From Psilocybe azurescens (lineage: Eukaryota; Basidiomycota; Agaricomycetes; Agaricales; Agrocybaceae): a DNA stretch of 64,000 bases. Shown here in pieces: positions 11,509 to 22,870 of the stretch. Location of the stretch: NCBI GenBank assembly GCA_023853785.1, contig JAJIRX010000865.1, positions 29,080 to 93,079 on the forward strand, written 5' to 3'. The notes under the pieces were generated by a model. That model was not told the DNA's origin. It ran no database searches and worked only from the letters and a program-made list of their open reading frames with translations. How positions within the stretch are numbered: position 1 is the first letter of the stretch; each line of letters opens with the position of its first letter. The position numbers and the translations under genes are program-made.

Positions 11509-12702
11509 CATGGGTTTGCATCGGCTCTCCTCGCTTTTCTGGAACTTGACTAGGGAACATAAGAGGATCTACCCTCACTATTTATCTTTTGTCCTTGCTA
11601 GACAACCAGACGCAGGTCTCAGCGGCAGCACACCAGGCTGACTCCAGCCCCGGTCAGTAATACGGAGACAACTCACTCGGCCACCCGTGGAGCAGCAGGA
11701 TGGCTGTGGTGTTACACTGCTAATCTATCGGGGACCAAGTACATGTCAATGATTAACTATCCCAATTACCGATTCGAATGGCTACTCGGCATACCTATGT
11801 TGTGGGGATCTTAGAGCGTTCGAAGGCAATGGCATTGCACTGTCCTTTCCTGCCCGTCACCAGCGTGCCTGTATGGATCCCCATAACATCTCCGAGTCGT
11901 ACCACGAGCATGAACATGCTCTATAGCTCGTCCAATCAGCCGGTCGTAGGGGACACACTGGGATAACAACGCGCAGGCCACCCCGGTCAAAAGCCCAGGA
12001 CTGTCGTAAAAGGAGAGAGCATTCTTCGAGTCTGGCAAAGAGGCTTATTGAAGAACCGGACGTGCCAGCGGACGGCGAAGTCACGGAGTGGTTGTGATTT
12101 TTAGTGGCCCCTTTGGAGGATGAACCCACCGATCGCTCTGCGTTGAGACAAAAAACAAATATCACATCGGACTAGTGGACTGCAGAGGGTTCTCAGAGAA
12201 GAACTACTACAGATATACCCGACGCTGAATGGAGGTTCGTCCGCTGTGTGAGACAGCCATTTGCAAGTTTCCCAACGGCGCTTTATGACACTCTGTCCCC
12301 GAACCCATGGATTCACAGGCAAACCCGAGCCCTCCTATTCTGAAGTTGGGCCGAGATGTTATTATGAACATGGTGCCTCTTAATACCGATGACTATGGCT
12401 AGAGGAATCAAGATGGCCACCAACCGGAATCAAGAACCAAGATCAAACAACTGCAATCCTTCCTTTACTGTACAGAGAGAGAAATAAAGGTCTCTTATTG
12501 TTATATGGCTAGTTTACAGAGTAGTATAAACTTGAATTAATGACCTTGGAACAACAATCGATATTATGCCAACTGGAGAATAAAGGTACCTTGTACGGTT
12601 GGCGGTAGCCCCACGGCAGGATTTGCATTTTGACGTTTGAACTTTCGAACTTCGAACCGTGCATTTCGCACGGTCATCCGTAGTCATACCATTTGGAGTT
12701 GT
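11509..12702. other. Intergenic, no gene seen
   Basis: No convincing exon or repeat was found. Confidence 0.4.
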
Positions 12703-14254
12703 TCATTTCCAGAGTATAAAGGTCGCAAAGGAGCTTATGCAATGCCGGTATGCGAGTCCGGTGGGTTTTGACCCACAAGCTCGTAATATTTGAAGCGGAT
12801 AGACCAATCTCTCACTGAAAATTTGTGATTTCCACCTCCAACATTCCATGACACCATTACTTTCAACGAAGAGATATCCACGGACAGTCTCTGACCCCAA
12901 GTTCATATTGGTATAAAATTTGAAGAAAATATCATGCGCAGCCATACGTCCCTCGGCTTGAGGATAACTTTCATTGTATATATATGATATACGATTCGCT
13001 GAAGATCTTAAGAAGCAAGAATATATGCCTGTCATGACATTCAAACCGGCAGTGACAGCCCTCCGAGTGCGTCCCTGAAAGCAGCTTGTTAGACAATTTA
13101 CTCAATGACGATTTACCTACATTGTAACACCCTCCACAGACTATAAACTCGAATCTTTACTCCGAGACGATAATCATCACTTCTTTCTACAGTAAGAAGT
13201 TCGGGAAAGCATCTTCATTCCCTGGATTAACGGTTTGCGTGGAACTCGAAGGCGACAATCTTCATTCTATTTCTTGTCTTGATAATGAGCGCATGAACAG
13301 CACGAAGCAAATTCGAATGAAGGAGTGAAAATTTACTGTAATCCACCATTAAAAACGAAAGAGCTCTAGACCTTAGTGTATTAAATGCAGCTGTAGACTC
13401 GGAGGAGCTCTCATCTATAGTGGCTCCAAGAAGAACGCAATAAAGAACATTCGTTTAGCATAAATTAAGCAGAACCTTTGAGATGTAGCACCCTCAGAAT
13501 GTCCTACAGCCGCTGCTACTAATTCAATGGACTGATCACCAGACGACAAAGGCTGCTGGATTTTAAACAATGGCCCTGTCAAATATGAACGAAGCTAGAA
13601 GATAACGATAGTAAACAGTTGTTGAGTAGCAAAATAATATCGAGCATGATGTATGGGCCCTAGTCCAGCTCAAGAGCCTCAATGTCCCCCCGATGTCTTC
13701 CTTCCTCCCCAAAGTGACATACTCCGCTGCATTCAATGAAGCCTGCACTTACTTCTCCTAGAGGACCTGGCGGAGATACTAGTGAGCGTCTTTCAATATG
13801 ACGTTTTGATAATCTGAGACGAAGATAGCCATTCTTTGATGAATAGTGTTGAAGTCTAGTGATGTGTAAAGTGCAGACTCGCATATATCGAGGTCGGTGC
13901 TGGTTGCAATGGTATCAGCTATGATTCGGCCAGTGGACTCAAAGCCGTATTTAAAACTGTGTAACAGATCTCTTTCTCGACGGTATTATCTCCTTCTTCA
14001 GGGGCTGAAGTCCCGCTTAGACGGAGTTATCTAGAATCTTTTAATCAGTAACTTGTTCGAAATATGAATGATTTACGCAACAACATACATCTTGCGAGTC
14101 AACATTAGCAAGTTCGCGGACAGGGCTAGGGTTGGTATTGTTGCAGACATTGGTATCTGCCAAGAGATAGGCAATCATGAATCAGTTTTAAAATGAGGAA
14201 GGGATAAGTCGAGTACTTACTAGACAATGTCTGGCCCTCAGTTTTTGGTTCCAT
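12703..14254 (-). CDS. Unrecognised multi-exon gene
   Basis: Several protein-like exons with consensus introns follow each other on the minus strand. A start at 14254 gives MEPKTEGQTLS, an intron (GTAAGT...GGCAG), then NTNVCNNTNPSPVREL and a GTATGT donor. Next come a frame with FESTGRIIADTIAT and FVSDYQNVILKDAH (13940-13790), a segment ending at a GTAAGT donor (PPGPLGE), QQPLSSGDQSIELVAAAVG (about 13560-13470), a 60-codon frame with RSRALSFLMVDYSKF and LLRAVHALIIKTRNRMK (about 13420-13230), then FIVCGGCYN, an intron (GTAGGT...TTTCAG) and a final 112-codon exon (MTGIYSCFLRS, GSETVRGYLFVESNG). The exon 3 boundary is unresolved because frames change there. No known domain was recognised. Coding is likely; function and exact exons are unknown. 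Confidence 0.42.
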
Positions 14255-15517
14255 TCCTGAATTTAAGGCAAGGAACTTTGCGGAGATAGAGGAGGAAGAA
14301 CACGAAGCTAGATGGACATGCGTTTTAATCTTCGGCGATACTTAGTTGGGCCGTAGTCTTTTTCGGCCCACAATGGCGCATAACATTGTAACGACAAAAC
14401 ATAGTTACGGGCCCGCGGTCTCGGAAACCTCTGAAAATATGACTCAAAAAGAACCACCTCCTCATTGTTCCCACATGTGGGAGGTGTACTAAATGTGTGG
14501 CGATGATCATTTTATTCAAGAACAATTCACCCCATTAAGACCGAATCGAATTTTGAATGCGTTTTCCAATGGTGCGATACATGGCCTGTTGCAGAACCTG
14601 GGTCCTGGACCTTTCAGCGGTGCCTTTGGTTGACTCTGAGACACAAGACAACTTTGCTGCTCATGCAGTAGTACCAGGCCAAGAGTACTTAGATAGTAAC
14701 TTGTTCAAGAATTATCGGTTATTTCCCCGCTCTGTTGCATTTTACGATGTGTCCTACATAACGCGAATCTAGACAAATTTCTAAGGCAGTGTGGTTCAAT
14801 ATCCGGTAAATCGTGTTAAATTGGGCCCTTTCAAACGACAAAATATGGATAACAGTGAAAATCGTACCCTCATAGAGGGGATCACAGGGAGCAATGTATT
14901 ACAGGATTAGTTGACAAGCCATACTCGATAGAGCCTAGTGCGAGAAAAAGGACCTTGAAACTGTCTCGTAGGACCAACACAGGGTCTGATCCCCACATCA
15001 AACAAATCTCACAAAAGCGGTGAATATATATAAGAAATTGCCCATCGGCGCTGTGTCGGCCAAATTATGGAAGACAGAGGAACCTATTGCCTCGGACTTT
15101 GGTCCCGATTAGGCACTGGTGATTGTGCTGAAGATAATGGTCGGGTCGTGGGAATTTATTGTCACCCCCACGTGCAGTTGAACAAACGCGTCGATGGCAC
15201 TGCCAAGCTCTTTTGCAAAACTATATAAGATGTTCTGATATCTGCAACTTTCTTCACCTCTAAGATCTGCAATGGCAGACAAGAACGATCCATCCAGGTA
15301 ATGAAATTCATTTGTCATCATGTCTACTATATCTGATCTTCCTTCATCTCAGTGGCAGCGTCCCATCCCCCCAGCTCCCATGTATGCCCATTCTCTGATG
15401 TTTCTTTCGTGTTCTCGTACTGACAGCATTTCTCAGTCAATCGGCTACACCTCGCATACAACGAACCAACGCCGACAATAGCACAATTCCGGCCGTACGC
15501 CCCAGATTGCACACGAA
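14255..15517. other. Flank between divergent genes; possible short 5' exons of the kinase
   Basis: Mostly non-coding. From 15273 there is an ATG-initiated small exon (MADKNDPS) with a GTAATG donor and a CTCAG acceptor, which could be the kinase 5' end. The frame leading into 15518 has an in-frame TAG at about 15480, so the true start is unresolved. Confidence 0.3.
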
Positions 15518-18288
15518 ATGGAACGAGAGTTCGTACTCTGTGACCTTGACACCTTCATGACAGAGTATCTTCCATTTGTACCTGATGATGTATGTATCCG
15601 AGAATGTGTCTCTGGAAAGCTGAGGTCACGCAAGCTGGTTTCCGGAACTTTCACTTCTACCCTCCGCTTCACCAAGTACCCATTCCCCCTGACAACGTCG
15701 GTCTCGGAGATGGAGACATACGCAGACTTGAAGAAGATCAGTGACGCTATTGGCGAATACGCGTATCCTGGTCGCTGTCGTAACATCTTCCATTATCAAA
15801 ATACCCCACACAGCGCCATTGATTCGGATATTGATGGATCTACTCACAAAGTTGATGCTTGTTTCACGTCAGATCCTGCGCCTCCTACGCGCTCATCCAC
15901 CAAACTGCGTCTCAATACCACATCAATGGCTGTCCCGATGGAGCATAAACTAACTGTTCAACAAGTATATGATGTCAGTGACTTCAAATTACATGTTACA
16001 ACGTGCAAACTTTTCACTCACGCATGTGTGTTAATGCAGAACAACAAGCAGATCGTATCCGCTAACGTTCAAATTATGAACGACGACGTTCGCCGTATGT
16101 TTACCTTTGGGGTAGGTGGATATTTTTGTAATAGATGCTACTTTCTGATCTTGTACGTCGACAGATCACCATCGAATGCGATCAAGTGACGCTATGGTTT
16201 CATTCCCGGTCCCATTCGGCCATCTCCACGTCTTTCAGTTTTGTCGAGGTATGGCCCTGAACATCTCGCATCCAGTTACATGACTCATAATCTCTTAGGA
16301 GCCTAAATTGCTGATCAAAGTTTTCATGTCGATTCTATTCGCTACAGAAGTGGAACTCGGGTATGACCCCAATGTGACTAGGGGCGAGGACTCCAGATAC
16401 ACATTCAAAATACCCCAAGAGGATGGGCCTGATCGCTTCTTCCGCACCATTAAACCCATAGCAGAATATCGTTCCAACAATATCACCGGCCGCATGACGC
16501 GCATCTTCAAAGTTATCGAGGTCAATACCAGTCGTCCCAAGAAGAAATATGTTTTGAAGGACGTATGGATCGAAGCAGATGCCCAAACTGAAGGTCAAAT
16601 ACAGAAGGCCCTTTTCGAGAATATCGAAGAGTTCTGGAGCAAGACGACGCCAGACGACAAGAAAGATCTGGAGTATCTGAAGGCCAAGCACGCTAAACTT
16701 GTCGACAAAGAAGTATAAGGACTTCTTTCTGGCAATTGAAACCGACTGGGAGGGCCAGATTTCAAAGAAGTCCCCTCTGACGCCATTTCGCACAGGGATG
16801 TGTTCAATGCACCTACCCTTACTTCCGACTTTCGAAAAAGTGTATCGCTTGCCTCGCGGAAGTCTCGCGGTACACCGCGTCCAGTTTTAAACGCACAACA
16901 GCCTGCTCCCCACGTGAATACGCCAAAAGAAGCAATACCGCGTGGTCTTTAAAGAGATCTGCACATCCGTAGGGGAGCTCAAGACTCTCGGGAAAGTGAC
17001 TGACATCCTTCATCAAGTTCTCACTCGTAGGTCTTTCGTCTCTTTTCTGATTTCCAGTACTGATGTTGCATCTCGCTGTCGTGTAGCCCTTCAACTCATG
17101 TTCTGTGCTGGCTGGGTTCACCGAGATATTAGCTCCGGTAACATATTAGCCCACAAGCATAAAAACGAATGGAAGGTTAAATTGTCCGATCTCGAGTATG
17201 CGAAGAAATTTCCGCCTCCACGTGATTACATACCTGCTACTGACCCCAAAACGGTATGTATTTAGCTATTCAACTCATACCATCTGTTTGGAACTCATAT
17301 TCTCCCAGGGAACTCCTTATTTTATGCCGCATGAGATCTTGGCCAACAGACATATCTATATTGCTGCGGTTGACGGGGATGGTGATCTATTGCAAGATGA
17401 CAACGAATTCAGTCATGTTACCGACAAGGTTGCCGAAGCACAGTCCGCAGACGATTCCGATTCCGACGACGATTCCGACGATTCCGACGATTCCGATGAT
17501 GATTCCGAAGACGATGACGATGGCGATAAAGATGACTCCGACGACTCCGACAGCGAGGAGGACTCTGAAAAGCAGATTCAACTACCGAATCTGTCGACCA
17601 TAGCGCGGACAACCACGCAGAACATAAGGATCCCTTTTCTACTGATCGGATCCAAGTCGTCATCCATAACTTCCAACACGACTTGGAGTCTGTTTGGTGG
17701 CTCCTGCTTTGGACTCTCGCGGCTCGCATCAAGCACGACATTTCCAATGACTGGGCCAAGATGATCTTCCAGAACACCCTCCACCTCAGCATTGCCAGAG
17801 ATCGATGCTTCTGTGAGTCCATTCATCCGAAGCTGCACGATATTCTCGCAACGTCTGCGAAAGGTTTTTCAAAGCCTATGGATGATTTGAGGCAGATTAT
17901 GGTTAAAGCCTACCATAATCGTGAGAAAGATGGCAACATCCGCAACGCAGGAACCTACGTGCATGTTCACAGCCAATTTGAAGGGTTGTTTGCAGTAATT
18001 GAGCGCCAAAGGGTTGGCGGAAAGCTCGCAAAACAAAGTTGATCGTCGACCGTCCACATCGCAAGAAGACCGGTGTCCGAAAGGCTGCGACACAGGACCC
18101 TCCAGAAGGCGTACCATCAGAACCATCGGTTCCCGTTAAAAACTCCACTTTGCGAACTCGTGCGATCCAGCCGCAGCCTACTTCTCGTAAACCCCGCGTG
18201 CACCAGCCAGCTCGAGTCAAACGAGAACTTTCAGATGACGAACGGGCCCCCTCTCCGCCCCGGCCCATCTAAACGCTCGAAACGATAG
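15518..18288 (+). CDS. FunK1-type fungal protein kinase, with frame breaks
   Basis: A member of the kinase family expanded in Agaricomycetes (Pkinase_fungal/FunK1). Clear introns are 16112-16164, 16249-16298, 17027-17086 and 17254-17308. The family pattern is present in order: LWFHSRSHSAISTSFSFVEE around the second intron, LFATEVELGYDP, FKEICTSVGELKTLG, the catalytic loop HRDISSGNIL, SDLEYAKKF in place of DFG, GTPYFMPHEIL, then NFQHDLESVWWLLLWT and a basic end (SKRSKR). An Asp/Ser-rich run of about 50 residues (17446-17570) sits between the activation segment and the C-lobe. Single-base frame breaks occur near 16715, 16765, 16925, 17570, 18030 and 18260. Either this copy is a pseudogene or bases were lost in short runs. 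The start could lie upstream (about 15273). Confidence 0.78.
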
Positions 18289-19060
18289 CAGTAGCCTGCC
18301 CCATACGTTTCTTCAATTCTCTTTACCACCATTTCGACGACTTTTTGATGATGTATTATGTGGTGACCCCAACTCGGTTTATTTTAATCAAAATTTTACT
18401 ATCGCTACTCTTCACTACTACTCGTAAATGCTGAAACCTTACATTTCTGATCCTTTTAAGTCATCTCAAACTCTCGGCGTAGAGGCTCAACACCCAACCG
18501 CTAAATAAGTAGAGATCCTACTATTATGCATGATGGGGAGCATGTTGTAATTTCTCCGCAGATCTTTCACAGAGCGAAAGAAAAGGTTGATCAGAAGTCC
18601 TACATACGTACATACTTAATTGAAATACCGAAGAACTGGACGCGAGTTGGAGGTTGAGTTGCACTCCTCAAGTTTTGGCCGCATTGCCGTTTGTTTTACC
18701 CAGCCGTTTCTGACGAAACTCTAGCGGAGCTTGAAAGTCAAAATGACCTCGGAAACGGACGTCAAGTCGTGGAACTTGGTCTCACCATGTCTCCTTTGAT
18801 CACTATGTACAGCGCAGCCGATTTCTCAGGACCAAAGATAGGTCTATTCAGAATGCCTCAAATTGCTCGTTATAAGATGTGATCTTGTGAATTTTACTAT
18901 CCGTGTTCTACGATGTACCGGAACAGTTCCTCTACCTCCTCCTCGTATCTTTCCTTTGGCTCCCTCGGGAACAACCAGCCCACTCTGATACCCGGTGGTC
19001 GCTCGATACTATTCCACGTTATTTCTTCGCAAACATGGACTGCCCAGAAACCTCATCACC
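18289..19060. other. Intergenic, no gene seen
   Basis: Flank between the kinase and the GDT1 gene. A 62-codon frame at 18691 has no recognisable feature. Confidence 0.4.
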
Positions 19061-20001
19061 ATGTCCCCCACGACCTCACCCAATTCCATGTCCCCAACCG
19101 ACGTGCCCTCGCTGCAAGCCCTCGTTCAATCTTTCAGCATGATAATTGTCTCCGAAATTGGTGATAAGACCTTCCTTATTGCTGCCATACTCGCCATGCG
19201 GCACCCTCGACTGACCGTCTTTCTGGGGGCTTTCCTCTCGATGATCCTAATGTCCTTCCTCTCTGCCGCTCTGGGACACCTCCTACCAACGCTGATACCC
19301 CAGGCGTGGACCCAGTGGTGTGCGGCGGCCTTGTTTCTGATATTCGGGATGCGGATGTGGGGTGAGGCGAGTAGGATGCAGGATGGGAATGGGAAGCTGC
19401 AGGAGGAGATGCAGGAAGCGGAGGAGGAGATTGAGGATGATGAACGGGTGCAACCATCATGGGCAGAAGGCGTTCGAAATTTCTGCAGCCTCTTACTTGG
19501 CCCTGTGCTTGTGCAAGCGTTTGTCCTTACCTTCCTAGGCGAATGGGGCGACAGAAGTCAAATTGCTACTATTGCTCTAGGTGCCGCACATGTGAGTCCC
19601 ATTTGTCTTTCCATCCTCCATACTTTCCCTCTAATCCCTTTTAAATGCAGAACGTGTATCTTGTCACATTTGGTACCGTCCTCGGGCACCTTTGCTGCAC
19701 TGCACTGGCCGTCATTGGTGGGCGGTACATATCCAAAAAATATCCGTCAAACATGGTGCGTGTGTATCTTTCTCTGTAGTTCTCTCTTCCTCTTTCTCTC
19801 CATCTCCAATCCCATCTCTCTCTCTCCACACTTCTCTTATACTCGCGTAAACCCCTAGGCTAACTCGGCATCCTAGTAACGTATGGCGGCTCAGCCCTCT
19901 TTCTCTTATTCGGTCTCATATACCTCAACAAGGGCTTTGTCACCTCAGCCTCCGACAATATCAACCTTATGAACATGGCCATTCCTGTTCCTGTTAATTA
20001 G
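19061..20001 (+). CDS. GDT1: GDT1/TMEM165-family (UPF0016) cation/H+ exchanger
   Basis: The exons are 19061-19591, 19651-19755 and 19877-20001, giving about 253 residues. GDT1 proteins are six-helix Golgi or vacuolar exchangers moving Ca2+ or Mn2+ against protons. Both signature motifs are present: SEIGDKTFLIAA in the first half (E-x-G-D-K-T) and GEWGDRSQIATIA in the second (E-x-G-D-R-S). They are separated by an acidic loop (EEEIEDDE), the standard two-repeat layout. Introns are GTGAGT...TGCAG (19592-19650) and GTGCGT...CCTAG (19756-19876). Exon 2 needs one more base in the A6 run at 19735-19740 to read GGRYIS-K-KISVKHV like the paralogue at 38 kb and to join exon 3 in frame; as given the join hits a stop. 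This is the best GDT1 copy here and the likely ancestor-type sequence for the fragments downstream. Confidence 0.85.
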
Positions 20002-20089
20002 ATGACGCCAGTACGCCGTGATATTTTTCACAATTTCACAATTCGTCTTAATCAAGTAGAGCACGCTGTATTTATTCTTAAACGGGTTG

Positions 20090-20325
20090 TTAGATGGGCT
20101 TGATATATGAACCATCATGGAGAATCCAAAGACACCTAAGTGAGTTAAAAGCCTGGTCGATTGACACTGCGACCGGTTTGATATCAGTTCCGGAACGGCT
20201 AATACGACGCCCAGGTGTAAAGTCAGGAGTCAATTGAAAGACCTGCATCGTAGTGCTTCATCTCATCCCGGAGAGTGGAATATACTCACGGTCGTGGGTA
20301 GTGGTACATTGACATGACTTGTCAT
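20090..20325 (-). CDS. Small two-exon gene, convergent with GDT1
   Basis: Exons complement(20290-20325) and complement(20090-20242) flank a 47-nt intron with a GTGAGT donor and GCAG acceptor. The product is 62 residues: MTSHVNVPLPTT, then FTPGRRISRSGTDIKPVAV and FNSL. From about 20110 a second frame stays open toward 20000 (VFGFSMMVHISSPSNNPF) and looks more protein-like than the 62-residue ending, so a one-base frame break may hide a longer C-terminus that overlaps the GDT1 3' end. No family was recognised. Confidence 0.35.
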
Positions 20326-21545
20326 TGTAAAGGCACTGGGATAAGCAATCCTAGGGAAGAGAAGTCTAAGGCTTGAACCGTGTCAATGGCGCCCAGATTG
20401 TGCGCATGGGGTTTTGACGGTCAAGATCCGGAAGCCAGTAGGCGATTAAAAACGTCCACTATTACAAAAATTTATTCGCACTGATTTCAATGCTGGCTCC
20501 GAGCTACTCTTGAATGCTGCGGCTTGAGGAATCTACTGGAACACTATCTGAGTGGGATAATCTACAGACATTTCACGCACACGAGGTGCATCGACTCTAC
20601 TAAGCATATTTCAGCTTTGTCTTTTTTGCTGTGGGTGTCAAATGTGCATCCCAAAAGCCCCTGTTGCTTCCCATGCCCTCCTTGCTCTTAAGCACATGAT
20701 ATATATATTAGATTCTTAGTATTGCTATATGCCCCGCCGTAATCAATGGCCTCCGATTTTGTGCGTTCAATCGTAAGCTCATTCCCTTGTTAATCTCGAT
20801 TACCATATGGTGTACAGTACGTGCACCGACTGTCGTTATAGTCTCTTCTCAGCGGACAACGAGCGGTGGTGGAGCAGACGTTGAGCATGTAGTCCATAAT
20901 GAAATAAAAGAGTTAAAATTTAGGGGAACGGAATTGAACATACCCCTTGGCACATCACCATTTCAAATAAATCTCATGAACGTAGCAGGTGGGAATTAGA
21001 TCCAGGCAATATGGAAATGGTTGGCTGGGTCATCAAAAATTGCATGATTGTCCACCGTGTCTGCTTATGTCTTGAACTCTGGTAGAACACGGGCTCGTGT
21101 GTTGCCCACTGCACGACAGACATCTTACCTTCTCTGTGCTACTCCGTTGTGTGGATGAGGCACGACAAGTTACATCAAAAACTGTAATGCGCAGCTCAAA
21201 ATACAGATACTAGGACATCATCGAAATGTTGCAACGATACTTTCTAATTGTCCATCGATAGAGTATGAGAAGGTGGAGCAGCCAAAACATCAGCCGAGTT
21301 ATGTTTATATTGGATTCTTCTCAGTAGAATGTACAGTGAAAATGTAATAGAAATTAAATCATTCCCTTCAAGACGGCTATTGAAAGAATGGAGGTTGAGA
21401 TGCACACAGCAGCCAGCTCGCCTTTTTGAGCTATCAAGAGGTCCAAAAGAGGCTCGGGTGGGGCGCGAGAGTTAAATCAGAGACTGTTCTACTGTATTAA
21501 TCAAACTATACTACTAACCCCACATATACAGATGAACATTTGACA
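20326..21545. other. Intergenic, no gene seen
   Basis: AT-rich with scattered short frames. No domain or clear repeat. Confidence 0.4.
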
Positions 21546-22860
21546 TTAATCTGCGCCATCGAAATGTTCAAGTGGTGTTTTCTGACTGCTGGGTGTCAGA
21601 GCATGGGAGAGGTGGGCAGCCAAAACATTGGCAGAGGTCCCATCCTGGGCCATGCCATTTCGTTCCCAGGACATGTTCAGAAGATATGAATAAACATTCG
21701 CCAGATGTGCAATTCGACAAATGGAAGCGTGAAATTTGAGGTATCTCGGGTCGGGTAGTGGGATATCAGTGGTCGTGTTGAAAGTGAAGACTTGAGGCTT
21801 CGGGGTGTCCTTCACCACGCTGCAGTGGCGGAGCGTCTGAACTGTATATGTGTTTGGCACTTCCTGAAGTTGTGGGAGGGGAAAGGAAAGTGGAAGTAAG
21901 CTATAATTTGTGATCATTTTCAGCGACAATGACTCACCGGGATTTCCTCGAACCACAAGTAAAAGATGTTAAAAATTCTCGGGCGATGATTGACAATGTC
22001 AGTCCATTCGATGTCCGATAGGCCTTGTCGTCACTGAGCTCGGTAGCGACATCTATCCCGCCAAAGCCTTTACAATGCTTCCCAGACTCTTGGAATATTT
22101 GGTCTGTACATCAGATCGATGAGCTTTCAGGTTTTCGTTTTTAGGGGGATCATAATGACGAACTGTGGTGTATCTGTACTGCCCCGGATTCAGATGCCAG
22201 TTGACTGAAGGGGGTATGACGTTGCAGAGCTTTGTGTGAGTTATGCAAGAAGATCGACCGCCTAAGAACGCGAGTCTTTGGTCAATTGTCATCTTGACGA
22301 AGCATTCGTAATCTAGTTTGCCAGATATCATGCACGAGAATCCATCACGATACAGAACCTTCCAAAAATTAGTGCATACGCCATAGTATACATTATTTGT
22401 GGGACATAATCTTACCGATCTCCTTGCTGTGATCTCGTCTATTGGTTTCTATGTGATGCTCAATTTCATTGTTGACGAACTCGTTCGTTGGTCGGCTGAC
22501 TGGGAATTAAGAAACGCAGTCAGGTTGTACGTGAAGGACGGCGCAAGATGCAGTAAGATCACGACTCCCGAATAAATAGTTAACATAGAACTCAGCCAGT
22601 AGATTTGCATCCACTTCCTTGACAATGCACTCAGTAATTTCAAGGGCAATGAAGGTCCATCCGCTGCTGGAAGGTGCTTCGAGGATCATGTATCCAAGTA
22701 CACAAGAGTACATCAGCAGCTTCGTCCTCTCCCGCCTCAGCCTCCATCTGACGGCAGTACTCGTACGCCCTGTGCCACAATGTGCTGTCGTCCCCATCAA
22801 AGGTCGTGGGAGGAAGGGGGACATCCTCGGGAACAGGCTGAAAGATTGGTGAGTTTTTGT
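21546..22860 (-). pseudogene. HNH-nuclease-domain protein (Agaricomycete type), probably decayed
   Basis: On the minus strand the order of conserved blocks matches the HNH-domain proteins abundant in mushroom genomes. An N-terminal helical part comes first (LWHRAYEYCRQME; CVLGYMILEAPSSSGW; LLAEFYVNYLF). The HNH-like core follows (YRDGFSCMISGKLDYEC ... CNVIPPSVN), then YSKSLGSIVKALAG, then the C-terminal block TDIPLPDPRYLKFHASICRIAHL ending near 21546 (given here in shortened form: PLPDPRYLKFHASIC). Usual homologues have C-x-x-S-G and AHIIP-S/T-N; here the His of AHI is replaced (CNVIP), so nuclease chemistry is doubtful. There are stops between about 22055 and 21960 and a frame change near 22720. 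The 2.2-kb transposon inserted at 22871 lies immediately upstream and may have removed the 5' exon. Confidence 0.55.
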
Positions 22861-22870
22861 TCTGCCCTGT

